Below are positions 24,470 through 37,124 of a DNA stretch of 64,000 nt, piece after piece. This DNA comes from Diogma glabrata. Lineage: Eukaryota; Arthropoda; Insecta; Diptera; Cylindrotomidae. How positions within the stretch are numbered: position 1 is the stretch's first letter; each line of letters opens with the position of its first letter. A program made the position numbers and the translations under genes. The DNA is taken from contig OY856188.1 of NCBI GenBank assembly GCA_963693315.1, positions 247,579,666 through 247,643,665 of the forward strand, written 5' to 3'. The notes under the pieces were generated by a model that saw only the letters and a program-made list of their open reading frames with translations, was not told where the DNA came from and made no database searches.

Positions 24470-26770
24470 TTGTAATAAACAAGTGTTTCAAGTGCAGACC
24501 ATATACCAAAGTTTCATCAAAATTCTATGCGATTTCCATTAATTAGAGAAAACATTAGATAAACATATCCGAATGTTAAATAGTCATTAATGTTAAATAG
24601 TCAAAAACTATTCATTAATCGAACAAAAACTAGAGAAAAGCAAAAAAAAAAGTGAAAAACTAAAAAAATAGAAAAAAATGTTTATATAAGTCTATCTGCA
24701 TGTCTTTGTGGAAAATAAAAACATAAACAAAGTAAAACAAACAGACTGGATTTTTTATTAACAAACATATACTTCTAGATATTCGTGTACTGCTATATAC
24801 TAAAAGAAACTGCAAAGTGATCAATAATAGCGAAAACTGTAATCAGATTTAACCCAAATTTAAATTTTCCACTGCATTTTCTCTTGGTTTTAGCTGATTT
24901 TCATGTTTTTGCAATAAAATAGGATAAACATCTCCTAAACAATATAAAAATCATCACTTTTGGGACCACCCCAGCCTAACACATTTCAATTTGTTAAATG
25001 AAAATCGTAATTTAATTAACCATTCCAACAATGACAATCAATTACTCGTACAGTAATCTAATTTAAATCAACTTCATGTTGATTCAACTTCAACTTCAAT
25101 CAACTTAACTGCATCATATAATTAAATAATTTATTATTCAAAATAATATTATTGTTTCGTTTTACAAAAATCAAAAGTTCTTGTGGCGATCACAATCAGA
25201 ATCATAACAATTCATCACAATTCAACAATAAACATAAATAAAAACATTATATTTAATTTAAAATTCAAATACAAATATGAGTACATCAAAGACAATAATC
25301 CTAATTTATAATAAACCCATAAGATGAAGACGATGATATGTTTTACATAAAAATTAGGCCAATTCCAAACATCAAATATATAAACAACAAAACCAAAGTT
25401 ATTTAAATAAATATGAGTAAAATAAATATAATAATAATAATAATAATAATAACAAAAAAATCAAGTTAAATAAAATAGTAAGAAAACAAATTTAATTATC
25501 AACGGACCGTATCTTTGAGGTATGTAAAAGAAGCATAACAAGTTTATGTATATCAAATCATTCGACCAAAGAGAAGAAGATGAGATTCTTTAATAATTTT
25601 TTTATGTTTTGTTCTGTAACAAGTTTTTTTTTTGGTTGTTTTATAATAATTTTTTTTTTTTAATTTTCAAGAAGCAAATCGAAAAAAAATATAATAATAT
25701 GTAAGAAATCGAATTCCATGATCTTAGTTAAGTAATTAATTGGTTTCAAATAGAAATAACATTATGCAATTCAATAGAATAGAATGACTAAGAAATTGAA
25801 AATAAATTAAGAAATAGTTGTGATAACCGAATGGGAGGAATATGATTCAGTTAAATTGATTTAATAATTCAGCACAAGGTCATAATGGAGATATTATCAC
25901 ACTCTGGTAAAACAAGTATCAAACAATGAGTACAATAAAAGATAAGTTGTGGGTGGGTGAGTAATGTAATGAGTAATGAGTAATGTAAACGCAGTTCACA
26001 TAAAATTTTGAAGGAAGGTCGCCTAAACTAAAATTATAATTCACTAGACTAAATTTGAATTGATTTTTGATTTTAATATATTTTTAGTGAGCAATTAGAC
26101 TCAATTAATTATGAGCATCATTCAAATTTTTCAACATCGAAAGCATGTTTAGGGTTGTCTCAATAAAAGTTTTCAGTTCATTTCTCGTGACTAAATTTGT
26201 TGTCAACTGCATCCAGTTCTCAATTTATTGTACTATTGTATTGTACTTAGTTTGATAATACCGCATGGGTGTAATTGCAATCGCTAGAACATATATTAAG
26301 GCAATAATGTTCTCAGATACCTCAGATACCAAACGATCATCCTGTCACTTACATATTTACTAACTAACATTTAATTTGATGACATTATATATTAGGTGCA
26401 CAAAAACTTCATAACTTTTAAAGATAATTGTCAATTAAGAAAATGATTTTATCCATGACTACTAAAGAATATATGCTTTCCATGCGTATATCTTCCATTG
26501 TTATTGTATTCATTCCACAACTAGTGATTCTAATTAACTTCTTCAACAGTTCAATAGTTTATTAAATATTCCCCTAACAAATTAAAAACTTCATTTGTTG
26601 GTATAGTAATATAAACAGGTTAAAACGAGAACAATACAATATGAAATATAAAATAAAAAAGCTTGTTTTGTTTTTTATGCTATCTTTGATGCATGTATTT
26701 CATTATGGTGATACAAACTTTAGCAATCAAACTGGAAATTAATCGAAATATTTTGTAGTCGTGGATAAAA
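24470..26770. other. AT-rich, apparently unique non-coding DNA
   Basis: No coding region or transposon terminus is seen. A short (ATA)n microsatellite lies at about 25428-25452. The section looks single-copy within this window and could be intronic or intergenic host sequence. Confidence 0.5.
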
Positions 26771-26779
26771 TAGCATTTT

Positions 26780-26870
26780 GTATTCGTATAGGATGATGGC
26801 AATTTTTCACACGGATGATGAAACTTTATCCTCGTGAAGAATTGCCATCATTCTCAACTCATACAAGAAT
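26780..26870 (+). ncRNA. MicroRNA-precursor-like hairpin (candidate)
   Basis: A stem of about 25 bp pairs gatgatggcaatttttcac (26792-26810) with gtgaagaattgccatcatt (26834-26852), with two wobble pairs. It continues inward through a 2-nt internal loop to cgga/tcct and outward, with a bulge, to attcgtat/atacaagaat. The terminal loop is about 13 nt (tgatgaaacttta). Stem length, few mismatches and small loop are what a miRNA precursor shows. It lies in unique-looking sequence, not at a transposon end. No known miRNA was recognised, and expression cannot be judged. A small MITE remnant or chance hairpin is the alternative. Either strand could be transcribed. Confidence 0.4.
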
Positions 26871-27809
26871 CTACTATTCTCCCTATTGCTAATAAGATAA
26901 TAAAAATTTTTACTATAAGTGTTATACAACACGACCACAATTTCCCATAAAATTATTATTAGCTCGTAAAAAAATCACTCACGTATGTACTTGCATTATG
27001 TTAACCATACATTTTTACAAACAGTTAATAGAAAAAAACTAAGAAAAAAACGCCTCACGCGCAACGATAGATAAAATAATTTCACCTGAATACAATATAA
27101 CAAAACATTTAAATATTTGTTCCTTGTCATTTCAAAATTCTGTTAATTAGTGTGAATTAAATATTTTTAATGATTAATTTCACATTTTTCTTCGAAATAA
27201 AAATTAAGTTTAATTACGAATTCTAAGTAATTTAATTCTTAAATGTTAATTATTATTAAGATTTTATGAAATGTTGAATAATGATATATCGTAGGTAATA
27301 TTATGACGGACTTCATTGGAGAAAATTGTACAAACCTTCAATAATAGCTAACCCGCTTTTCACTGGTGGGGGCTGGACAGTTAGCTTTACTGGAAGATTT
27401 GTATGATGAAGAAAAATAACATATTATTTGGTTTAATGTTAAAATAATTTTTATTTATTTATGGTAATTCATTTTCTTTAAATAAGCAATTTTTGCTGCG
27501 TTAACAATTATATAAAGTTATTATAACGAAAATTAATTTAATATAATAATGCAATTTTGCATTATTATGCATTATTGATTTGAGTAGGGTTGGTTGATAT
27601 ATTTTTATCTGTTCAGGTATCAACAAAATTTTTTTCTGTTCCCAAGGCTGATTGTAACATATGGCATATAAAATGCATCAATAGCTTGATATCAGTTTAT
27701 CAAACAATAAATCTAGTTTGATCTGATTTCAGGAATTGATATAGCTCACTAAAACAATAATAAAATATTAAAATCAGGAACAAAAATATCTACCAGACAT
27801 CGGAATAAT

Positions 27810-27896
27810 TGTTATAACATAACATGCATACATTGTACCAAATACAATATAGGACAAACAGGTAGATCATTCACAAAAGGTAAAAAAGAACAATAA
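27810..27896 (+). pseudogene. Penelope-like element GIY-YIG endonuclease fragment
   Basis: 28 codons reading CYNITCIHCTKYNIGQTGRS and then FTKGKKEQ before a stop. The pattern C-Y-x-I-x-C-x-x-C-x-K-Y-x-I-G-Q-T-G-R-S-F is the first half of the GIY-YIG nuclease domain found at the C-terminus of Penelope-like retroelements, with the CxxC pair typical of that group. In the element it nicks DNA to start insertion. Nothing else of the element (RT) is recognised nearby, so this is a short relic. Confidence 0.6.
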
Positions 27897-27899
27897 ACG

Positions 27900-28984
27900 A
27901 GAATTTCAAAATTGGAACCTGGAATTGAAAAAGAATTTGGAATGAGCATGGCACATTAAAAGAAGGAGTGTTAAAGTATTAAAAAACTATTAATTTATCG
28001 AATTAATTACTTTCGTTGCTGAATGAACGATTTTTCACGAAAATATTTTTCTTATTAAATTTATCAGGCAAGAGGTGAAAGAGGTGAAAATCAGGAAAGA
28101 GGTGAATATGTTTTATTTTTCGTTGAAAAAAATTTTTGAATTTTGATTTTTAAGAACATTTCAGTGATTCAATTTTTTTTTAATAAAATGTGTTTTTGAG
28201 TTGAAATAATATGTGTCACAACAACACAAGATAATCTTTTAAGACCAATATTACACAACAAAATACGTTCTGATGTCCTGGACGCACATTTTTTATTTTC
28301 TTTTTCAATGGAAATCACATAACAACATTTTATCCCACAAATCTGGACATCTTATATTACCTCTTACTAGATCAAAATCAAAAAGTGCGGCAGCTAACTT
28401 TCTTCTGGATTCAAGTGAAATCAAATCAAATTTAAAGAATAAGATTTCAAAAACTTTAAATATTTGTCTTATATATATAACAAATAATATTAATTTTTCA
28501 TAATTTTCTGAATAAAAAAGGACAGACAAAAAATATTAAATAAATATAATAATTTTTTTGAATCACTAAAATTTATTATTATCAAACGTGCACTTGTTTG
28601 TTGTAAATGTTCTTATTAACTTTCACAAAAAAATTTCTTTCGCACATAATTTTGGATGAAAATAAAATAAAATTCATCAATTTTTATGAAAGTCATATGC
28701 TAAGTCATTTTACGACATGTGTTATGGACAATTTTGTGCATGGAGATCTTGTAATATGCACTATTAATGCACAATACAAACACTTTTCAAAATTGTGTTA
28801 TGGGCTACAACAAGCTTTTTAAGTATTTTTTGTTAAAAATAAGACGATGTAACATTATTGAAATTATTAAGAACTGAGAAAGATACTGAAAGAAAGAGAA
28901 AAATTGTATTTAAAAATTTTTATTTCAATAAAAAAAGGTACCGTAAATTAAATTGATTTACTGTTGTTGTTGTTGACAAATTTG
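27900..28984. other. AT-rich non-coding DNA
   Basis: Overlapping open frames on both strands at 28273-28529 have no recognisable domain. A short run of gaggtgaaa words lies near 28072-28105. Nothing further is seen. Confidence 0.45.
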
Positions 28985-29255
28985 GATGAACACTACTAAA
29001 ACTCGGTAGCCAATACTCCAGCTAGTACCATATTCCTTGATTATGTATTGCAATGTATTCCTCAATGACTAAAACTATGAGAGTGCTACTGTTGATTATA
29101 TAGAGTTCTTCCGCCACCACCACTAAGATATCGCTTTGGCTAGTGATATTTCACTGTTATTATATCTTACGTCGACCGTTATTATATATCATATGTCAAT
29201 ACCATGGGACTGAATTCGGCGAGGATTTTACACCCGTGACAAACTTCTTACGTTC
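28985..29255 (-). repeat. Dispersed repeat family R, copy 1
   Basis: The reverse complement of this block matches 60262-60575. The best shared stretches are cactagccaa followed by gatatcttag, ggtggtggcgga, gtagcac, and atcaaggaatat followed by ggctggattattggc-like sequence. Both copies are less AT-rich than their surroundings. An LTR fragment or another dispersed element is possible; no coding or terminal motif decides it. Confidence 0.6.
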
Positions 29256-29549
29256 ATAATAAGCATACGCCAAAGAACGAAGGAAGCGATCGTAAAGAAA
29301 AAAGAAGATACCAAAACGAAAAACGTATTTCGGTTCGAATAACTAAAAGGCGGTCCTATATTTTAAAAAATATGAAACTCTTATGAATTTTATTTTGACA
29401 AATATATTTTTAATTATTTTTTTTCTTAGTAAACTAAGATAGCCTTACAAAACTACCCCACCCCACACTTTAAACTTGAAAATATGGAGGGACTGAAATG
29501 TCACAGCTCTGAGATATCAAGACTTCGGTCTGGGTAAAGGATTTTGATA

Positions 29550-30345
29550 TAGAATTCTAAGACACTAGAAATGAATGTATTCAATTGAATAGAATGAAAA
29601 ATTGCTTTGAAAAGTGAAAGATCCGTAACAAAAGTTTTATCTCAATTCCGGTCGGTTCGGGGAATCGAACCGGCGTCCCTCTGATCAAAGTTTATATGGT
29701 TAACCATTTAACCAACTCGACCAGCGACGAGATAAAATTTTGTTTTTGGACGATCGACTTAACATCACAATTATTTAATTCATTTTTAATGTCAATTTTT
29801 GTCTTATTTATTTATTCTACGAACACGTTTTACCGTTCTTCATACCTCAACTAAGTTGACATTGAATGAAGAACATTATGGATCTACGAATATGGGAGAC
29901 AAATCCCAACTAGTGGAGAATGGCCACTAACCAATTTAAATTCAAGAACTTGAATTTAAATTGGTTAGTGGCCATTCTCCACTAGTTGGGATTTGTCTCC
30001 CATATTCGTAGATCCATAATGTTCTTCATTCAATGTCAACTTAGTTGAGGTATGAAGAACGGTAAAACGTGTTCGTAGAATAAATAAATAAGACAAAAAT
30101 TGACATTAAAAATGAATTAAATAATTGTGATGTTAAGTCGATCGTCCAAAAACAAAATTTTATCTCGTCGCTGGTCGAGTTGGTTAAATGGTTAACCATA
30201 TAAACTTTGATCAGAGGGACGCCGGTTCGATTCCCCGAACCGACCGGAATTGAGATAAAACTTTTGTTACGGATCTTTCACTTTTCAAAGCAATTTTTCA
30301 TTCTATTCAATTGAATACATTCATTTCTAGTGTCTTAGAATTCTA
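29550..30345. repeat. Near-perfect 796-bp palindrome of a tRNA-derived SINE
   Basis: Two arms of 397 bp (29550-29946 and 29949-30345) are reverse complements with no difference noticed by eye, separated by only two bases (29947-29948). Each arm holds one tRNA-like sequence: 30166-30246 on the plus strand, 29649-29729 on the minus. In the right arm box A is tggtcgagttgg (30172-30183) and box B ggttcgattcc (30224-30234), followed by a TTTT near 30262 that could stop Pol III. The T-arm is not a good stem, so this is SINE-like and not a working tRNA. The two copies are head to head, with their 5' sides toward the centre. Confidence 0.85.
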
Positions 30346-30539
30346 AACTACATAATGGTTAGATCCATTGCTAAACTCTTAATAAAATCTTGGATTTTGA
30401 TACAGTTTTCGGCAAAAAACTTTCACGAGGACATGGTTTTTAGATTTGGGCAGCGATGTATATCAAACATAACTCTTTGTTAAAGTACAAGTATTTTTTA
30501 TATCTGTTTAAAAATTTATTACAAAACTAACCCGAAACA

Positions 30540-31242
<703 letters not shown>

Positions 31243-31719
31243 GGTATTCCACGTCAAATCGACCACTTTTGACCCGACCCCTCTCGATTTGGTTGAAACT
31301 TTATTATCTTTGTGTACCCCAGTAATTATATGTTTTACAGTTTTTTTAAAAATTTTTTCCCAAACCCAAAAAATGTTATGAAGTTTTTAATAAAATAGCT
31401 ATTTATCTTTCAAATGCCCATGGTTTTGTCAAAAATTCCTTAAAAGCGACGCGCTTTTTTTCGACATTGTTGTAATTAAATGTAGTTTTTAGGAAAAAAA
31501 ACAAAAAAAATTGTCGATGTCTTTTTTCATGCAATTTTTTAGTTTTTTGAGGCAAAACATCAATTTTTCAAAAAGCGACACTTTTCATTTTTTTTATTTT
31601 TTTTTATTTTTTAACTTTGAATTATTTTTTAGTTAATGCCGTTCGAACTAGAGTGGGCCGACTTCGCTTTCTATTTTATTTTTTAATTAAAAAAATTGTT
31701 GTTTTTATTTATTTATATA

Positions 31720-32660
31720 CAGAGTGATTTTTTTAACCTGAAACTTTTAAATATCTCGAAAAATAAGCACTCTACGGAAAAAATGTCCATGTTCAAAATT
31801 TAATCATTCTGCGGGGGAAACACATTAGTGCAAAAAAATAGTCCCTCATCCCCCCTCTTTGTAGGTGGGCGGAGGTAACTTTGAATCTAAAATAGGAACC
31901 CCAATTTTTTATTGCAGATACGGATTTTACGGCTAAAAGTACGTACGATTTGACTAAAAAAATTTGTTCGATTCATGATAGATGGCGCTATAATCGACGA
32001 AATTCAATTTTTTCGATTTCTTTTACTAAGAACATATGCCTACGATTTTGTAATACATAATATCACGTTTAATAAAAAATGAAAAATGAAATAAAAAATA
32101 TCACGTTTTCATTGTAAAAAGTTTATTAATGTAAATGGCTGGTGAATAAACAAATTTTAGCTAAAAATAGGTGTTCAAAATGATGGCCTTCGACTTCAAT
32201 GCACTTATTAATCCGCTCTTCAAATGACTGTACACAACTGAGAAGTGTGTCTGCTTGAATTTCGGCACAAGCAAGTTTGATTCGCCCAATCATATTCGCA
32301 CGTGTTGTTGGTTCTTGTTTGTAAACTTTCTCTTTGAGATAGCCCTACAAGAAGAAATCTGGCGAAGTAAGATCTGGTGATCTGGCAGGCCAATTTACAT
32401 CTATCATGAATCGAACAAAATTTTTAGTCAAATTGTACGTACTTTCAGCCGTAGAATCCGTATCTGCAATAAAAAATTGGGATTCCTATTTTAGATTCAA
32501 AGCTACCCCCGCTCACCTACAAAGAGGGCGGTGGGAGACTATTTTTTTGCTCTAATGTATTTCCCCAACGGCATGATTAAATTTTGAACGTGGACATTTT
32601 TTCCGTAGAGTGCTTATTTTTCGAGATATTTGAAAGTTTCAGGTTAAAAAAATCACCCGG
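31720..32660 (-). mobile_element. Tc1/mariner-derived element with long inverted repeats
   Basis: Termini are cagagtgatttttttaacct at 31720 and the complement of ccgggtgatttttttaacct at 32660, flanked by TA on both sides. Inverted repeats of about 265 bp (31720-31985 and 32397-32660) include gcactctacgg and gattcatgatagat. The interior of about 410 bp holds the last part of a transposase on the minus strand. The structure is that of an internally deleted, non-autonomous derivative: the ends are kept, most of the gene is gone. Confidence 0.85.
32150..32400 (-). pseudogene. C-terminus of a Tc1/mariner-superfamily transposase
   Basis: About 80 codons. The minus strand reads NWPARSPDLTSPDFFL, then a stop (TAG) where tryptophan is usual, then GYLKEKVYKQEPTTRANMIG, a region with CAEIQADTLLSCVQSFEERI and EVEGHHFEHL. 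SPDLTxxDFFLW is the third-acidic-residue block of DDE_3-type transposases, and the tail is a form widespread in insect genomes. The first two catalytic acids are absent, being beyond the internal deletion. The reading is otherwise open, so only one nonsense change separates the tail from an intact one. It cannot be active. Confidence 0.85.
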
Positions 32661-32662
32661 TA

Positions 32663-34273
32663 TATGGGGCGATCCACCTCAAACGGGCCACTGCTGCGAC
32701 CGAAATTGGGGGTGGTTTAAAAAAACGTGAGATGGTTCAAAATTTTTGTATTGAAGTATTCTTTCTAATGACAGGTAACGTTTTAAAATTTTTCAAAATG
32801 ATGGGGTCAAAGTGAAGGGTTAATCTCGACATATTTCAACATCGTACGTGGAAGCTAGTTACTAACACGTAATAAAAATTTTTAGAAATAGATTGTTAAT
32901 TTAAAAATGATTGTAGGAGTACGATATTTAAAAATTTATATAATTTATAAAAAAATTAAAAATGGTGGCCTCAAAATGGCGCCAACTCATCAAATTTGAA
33001 TTTTTACTACCGAAAACGTTTATTTTTTACCATTCTACGGCATGAAAACTATCATTTAGGTTTTTAAATAGTTGTAACAACAATTTTTCAAAGAATATCA
33101 ATAATTATTCAAAATGGCTGGCGCAAAATATCATCATTTTTGATTTTTTTTGGTATATGTCCAAAAATAAACTTTTTGTAAAAATTAAACGAATTTCGTA
33201 AAAAACAAAACAAACACGTATAGTAAAATTTTTTTGCCAGCGAATTTTTGACAGCTAGGACGCAGCAAGAGACAAATAGATGAGACAAAAAGTAAAACAG
33301 AGATGTATTATTTATTTTGGGATAAATTTGTTTTCAAAACAATTATATTTATTAAATTTCTACTTCTAGTTCGTACCATTTGTTTGTTGTGATATTTGTT
33401 TCCATAGGCGTCGTTAGTTTTATTATAATTATTTTTAATTATCAAAATTTTGTTACATTGCCTACAAAATCATTAATATTTTTACTAGTTTTTGGTTTTC
33501 TAATATAATTGGTTGAATTTCAATAGTAATTTATTAATTTTTATGCGTTTTTTTTGTCCATTTCAATGGGACCCCAATAGTTTTTTTTAATATTTTAATC
33601 GAGACACTGAATGTGCAAACAATTTGCGCATGTGCATGCGCATGTGCAAACAATATGCGCATAACAAACAAATTTTGTGTTCGCTGGCAAAAAAATTCTA
33701 CTATATGTATTTTTATCTCTAAAGTCATAATTGAGTTATTTTTTACTTTTCCAAGGTTTCTTTTTGTTTTTTGTCTAAAGTTGATTTTTTTTAAGAAGAA
33801 CTGTATTGTGCTTCGGCCATTTTAAATAATAATTGAAATTAATTGATAAATTGATGTTACAACTATTTAAAAACCTAAAAGATAGTTTTCAAGCCGTAGA
33901 AGGGTAAAATATAAGCTTCTTTTGTTAGTAAAAATGCAAATTTGATGAGTTGGAGCCATTTAGAAGTCACCATTTATATTTTTTTTAATCAATTATATAA
34001 ATTTTTAAATATCGTACTCGTACAATCATTTTTAAATTAACAATCTATTTCTAAAAGTTTTTATTACGTGTTAGTAACTAGCTTCCACGTACGATGTTGA
34101 AATATGTCGAGATTAACCCTTCACTTTGACCCCATCATTTTGAAAAATTCTAAAACGTTACCTGTTATTAGAAAGAATACTTCAATACAAAAATTTTGAA
34201 CCATCTCACGTTTTTTTAAACCACCCCCAATTTCGGTCGCAGCAGTGGCCCGTTTGAGGTGGATCGTCCCATA
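32663..34273. mobile_element. Foldback X with ggggcgatcc termini
   Basis: Arms of roughly 455 bp (about 32663-33118 and 33820-34273) are reverse complements with modest divergence. Shared phrases are gatccacctcaaacgggcc, accgaaattgggggtgg, caaagtgaagggttaatc and gttactaacacgtaat. The outer ends abut TA. The interior holds a separate small MITE (33218-33707). Its repeated tissue of catttgaa and ggcgcca words is also seen in the tandem array at 51938-53732, which shows the two are relatives. Non-coding. Confidence 0.85.
33218..33707. mobile_element. ~490-bp MITE with tagtaaaattttttt ends, TA target
   Basis: The terminal inverted repeat tagtaaaatttttttgccag (left, about 33219) and its complement with one change (right, ending about 33705) extend to gcgaa, giving about 25 bp. 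TA flanks both ends. This is a Tc1/mariner-like target. It holds no coding region; a 24-bp alternating purine-pyrimidine tract lies at 33625-33648. Confidence 0.7.
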
Positions 34274-34733
34274 TATATAAATAAATAAAAACAACAATTT
34301 TTTTAATTAAAAAATAAAATAGAAAGCGAAGTCGGCCCACTCTAGTTCTAACGGCATTAACTAAAGAATAATTCAAAGTTAAAAAATAAAAACAAATAAA
34401 AAAAATGAAAAGTGTCGCTTTTTGAAAAATTGATGTTTTTTCTCAAAAAACTAAAAAATTGCATGAAAAAAGACATCGAAAATTTTTTTTGTTTTTTTTC
34501 CTAAAAACTACATTTAATTACAACAATGTCAAAAAAAAGCGCGTCGCTTTTAAGGAATTTTTGACAAAACCATGGGTATTTGAGAGATAAACAGCTATTT
34601 TATTAAAAAATTCATAACATTTTTAGGGTTTGGTGAAAAATTTAAAAAAAAACTGTAAAACATATAATTACTGGGGTACAAAAAGATAAAAAAGTTTCAA
34701 CCAAATCGAGAGGGGTCGGGTCAAAAGTGGTCG

Positions 34734-36280
<1,547 letters not shown>

Positions 36281-37124
36281 ATGTCCCAATTTCATTTAAA
36301 ATTACATTTACGTCATAAAAACAGTTACATTTTTTTTCCAAAAAATTAGCTAAAAAATAAATGAAATTATTTTTTGATACACTTGACAACATTTTTTTGA
36401 CAAACTTATAATTCGCCATAATTCTCAATAATAATAATAAAATTTCATTTCAAACAAACAATTTTATTTTTCCAAAAAATTGGGTAAAAATAACAAAAAA
36501 TCTCTCTTTTGACACACTTGACAACATTTTTTTGACAAACCTATAATGCCATAATTCTCAATAATAATAATAAAATCTCATTTCAAACAAACAATTAATT
36601 TTATTTTTTTTCCAAAAAATTAGGTAAAAAAATAAATAAAAATTTTTCTTTTGACACACTTGACAACAGTTTTTGACAAACTTATAATGCAATAATCTAG
36701 TTTTTGATCTCACATACCAATCCCTACAATCAAGATTTCTCCAAATTTAATGTTCCTACTCGTAATCACTTAAAATGAACGTTTTTTAAGCCAAAAATAT
36801 GAAAATTTGCTATTTTTGACAAACATAATGATTTTTTTGACACACTTCCGGTACAGTTATCGAACACAGCGTCCTATACCTATTTTTAGTATACCCAGTA
36901 TACCTATTTTTACAAAAAAAAATTTTTGAAATCCCTCTAGCGGTTTTCCCTGCAGCGTAGGTAATGACGGCAGACGGACAGCCGGCAGACAGACAAAAAT
37001 TTTTTTTTTGCTTTTTTAGAATCAGGAAATCCTAAAACGTCGAGAAATGTCAAAAAAAGTGGGGGTAAGAATTTCACTTTGAGCTCATGAATATAATACT
37101 TAGGTCTTTCAGACCGAAGTAATT
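36281..37124. repeat. Dispersed repeat family H, copy 1, with terminal hairpin
   Basis: Matches 58776-59613. From left to right: a short stretch from tttccatgtcc, two to three units of about 140 bp (ttttgacacacttgacaac, then aataataataataaaat), a less AT-rich block with a gacggacagccggcagacagac run at 36967-36990, and an end with cttaggtctttcagaccgaag at about 37101-37121. That end folds as a stem of about 10 bp with a 3-nt loop. Internal tandem units plus a 3' hairpin resemble Helitron-related DINE-1-like elements, but no CTRR end or other diagnostic was established. Confidence 0.6.

Noticed and set aside
28273..28529. Overlapping 74-76 codon open frames on opposite strands
   Set aside because: No domain and low-complexity composition; expected by chance in AT-rich DNA of this size.
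30166..30246. Functional tRNA gene
   Set aside because: Boxes A and B are good, but the T-arm and acceptor do not pair properly, and the sequence is part of a longer SINE unit.
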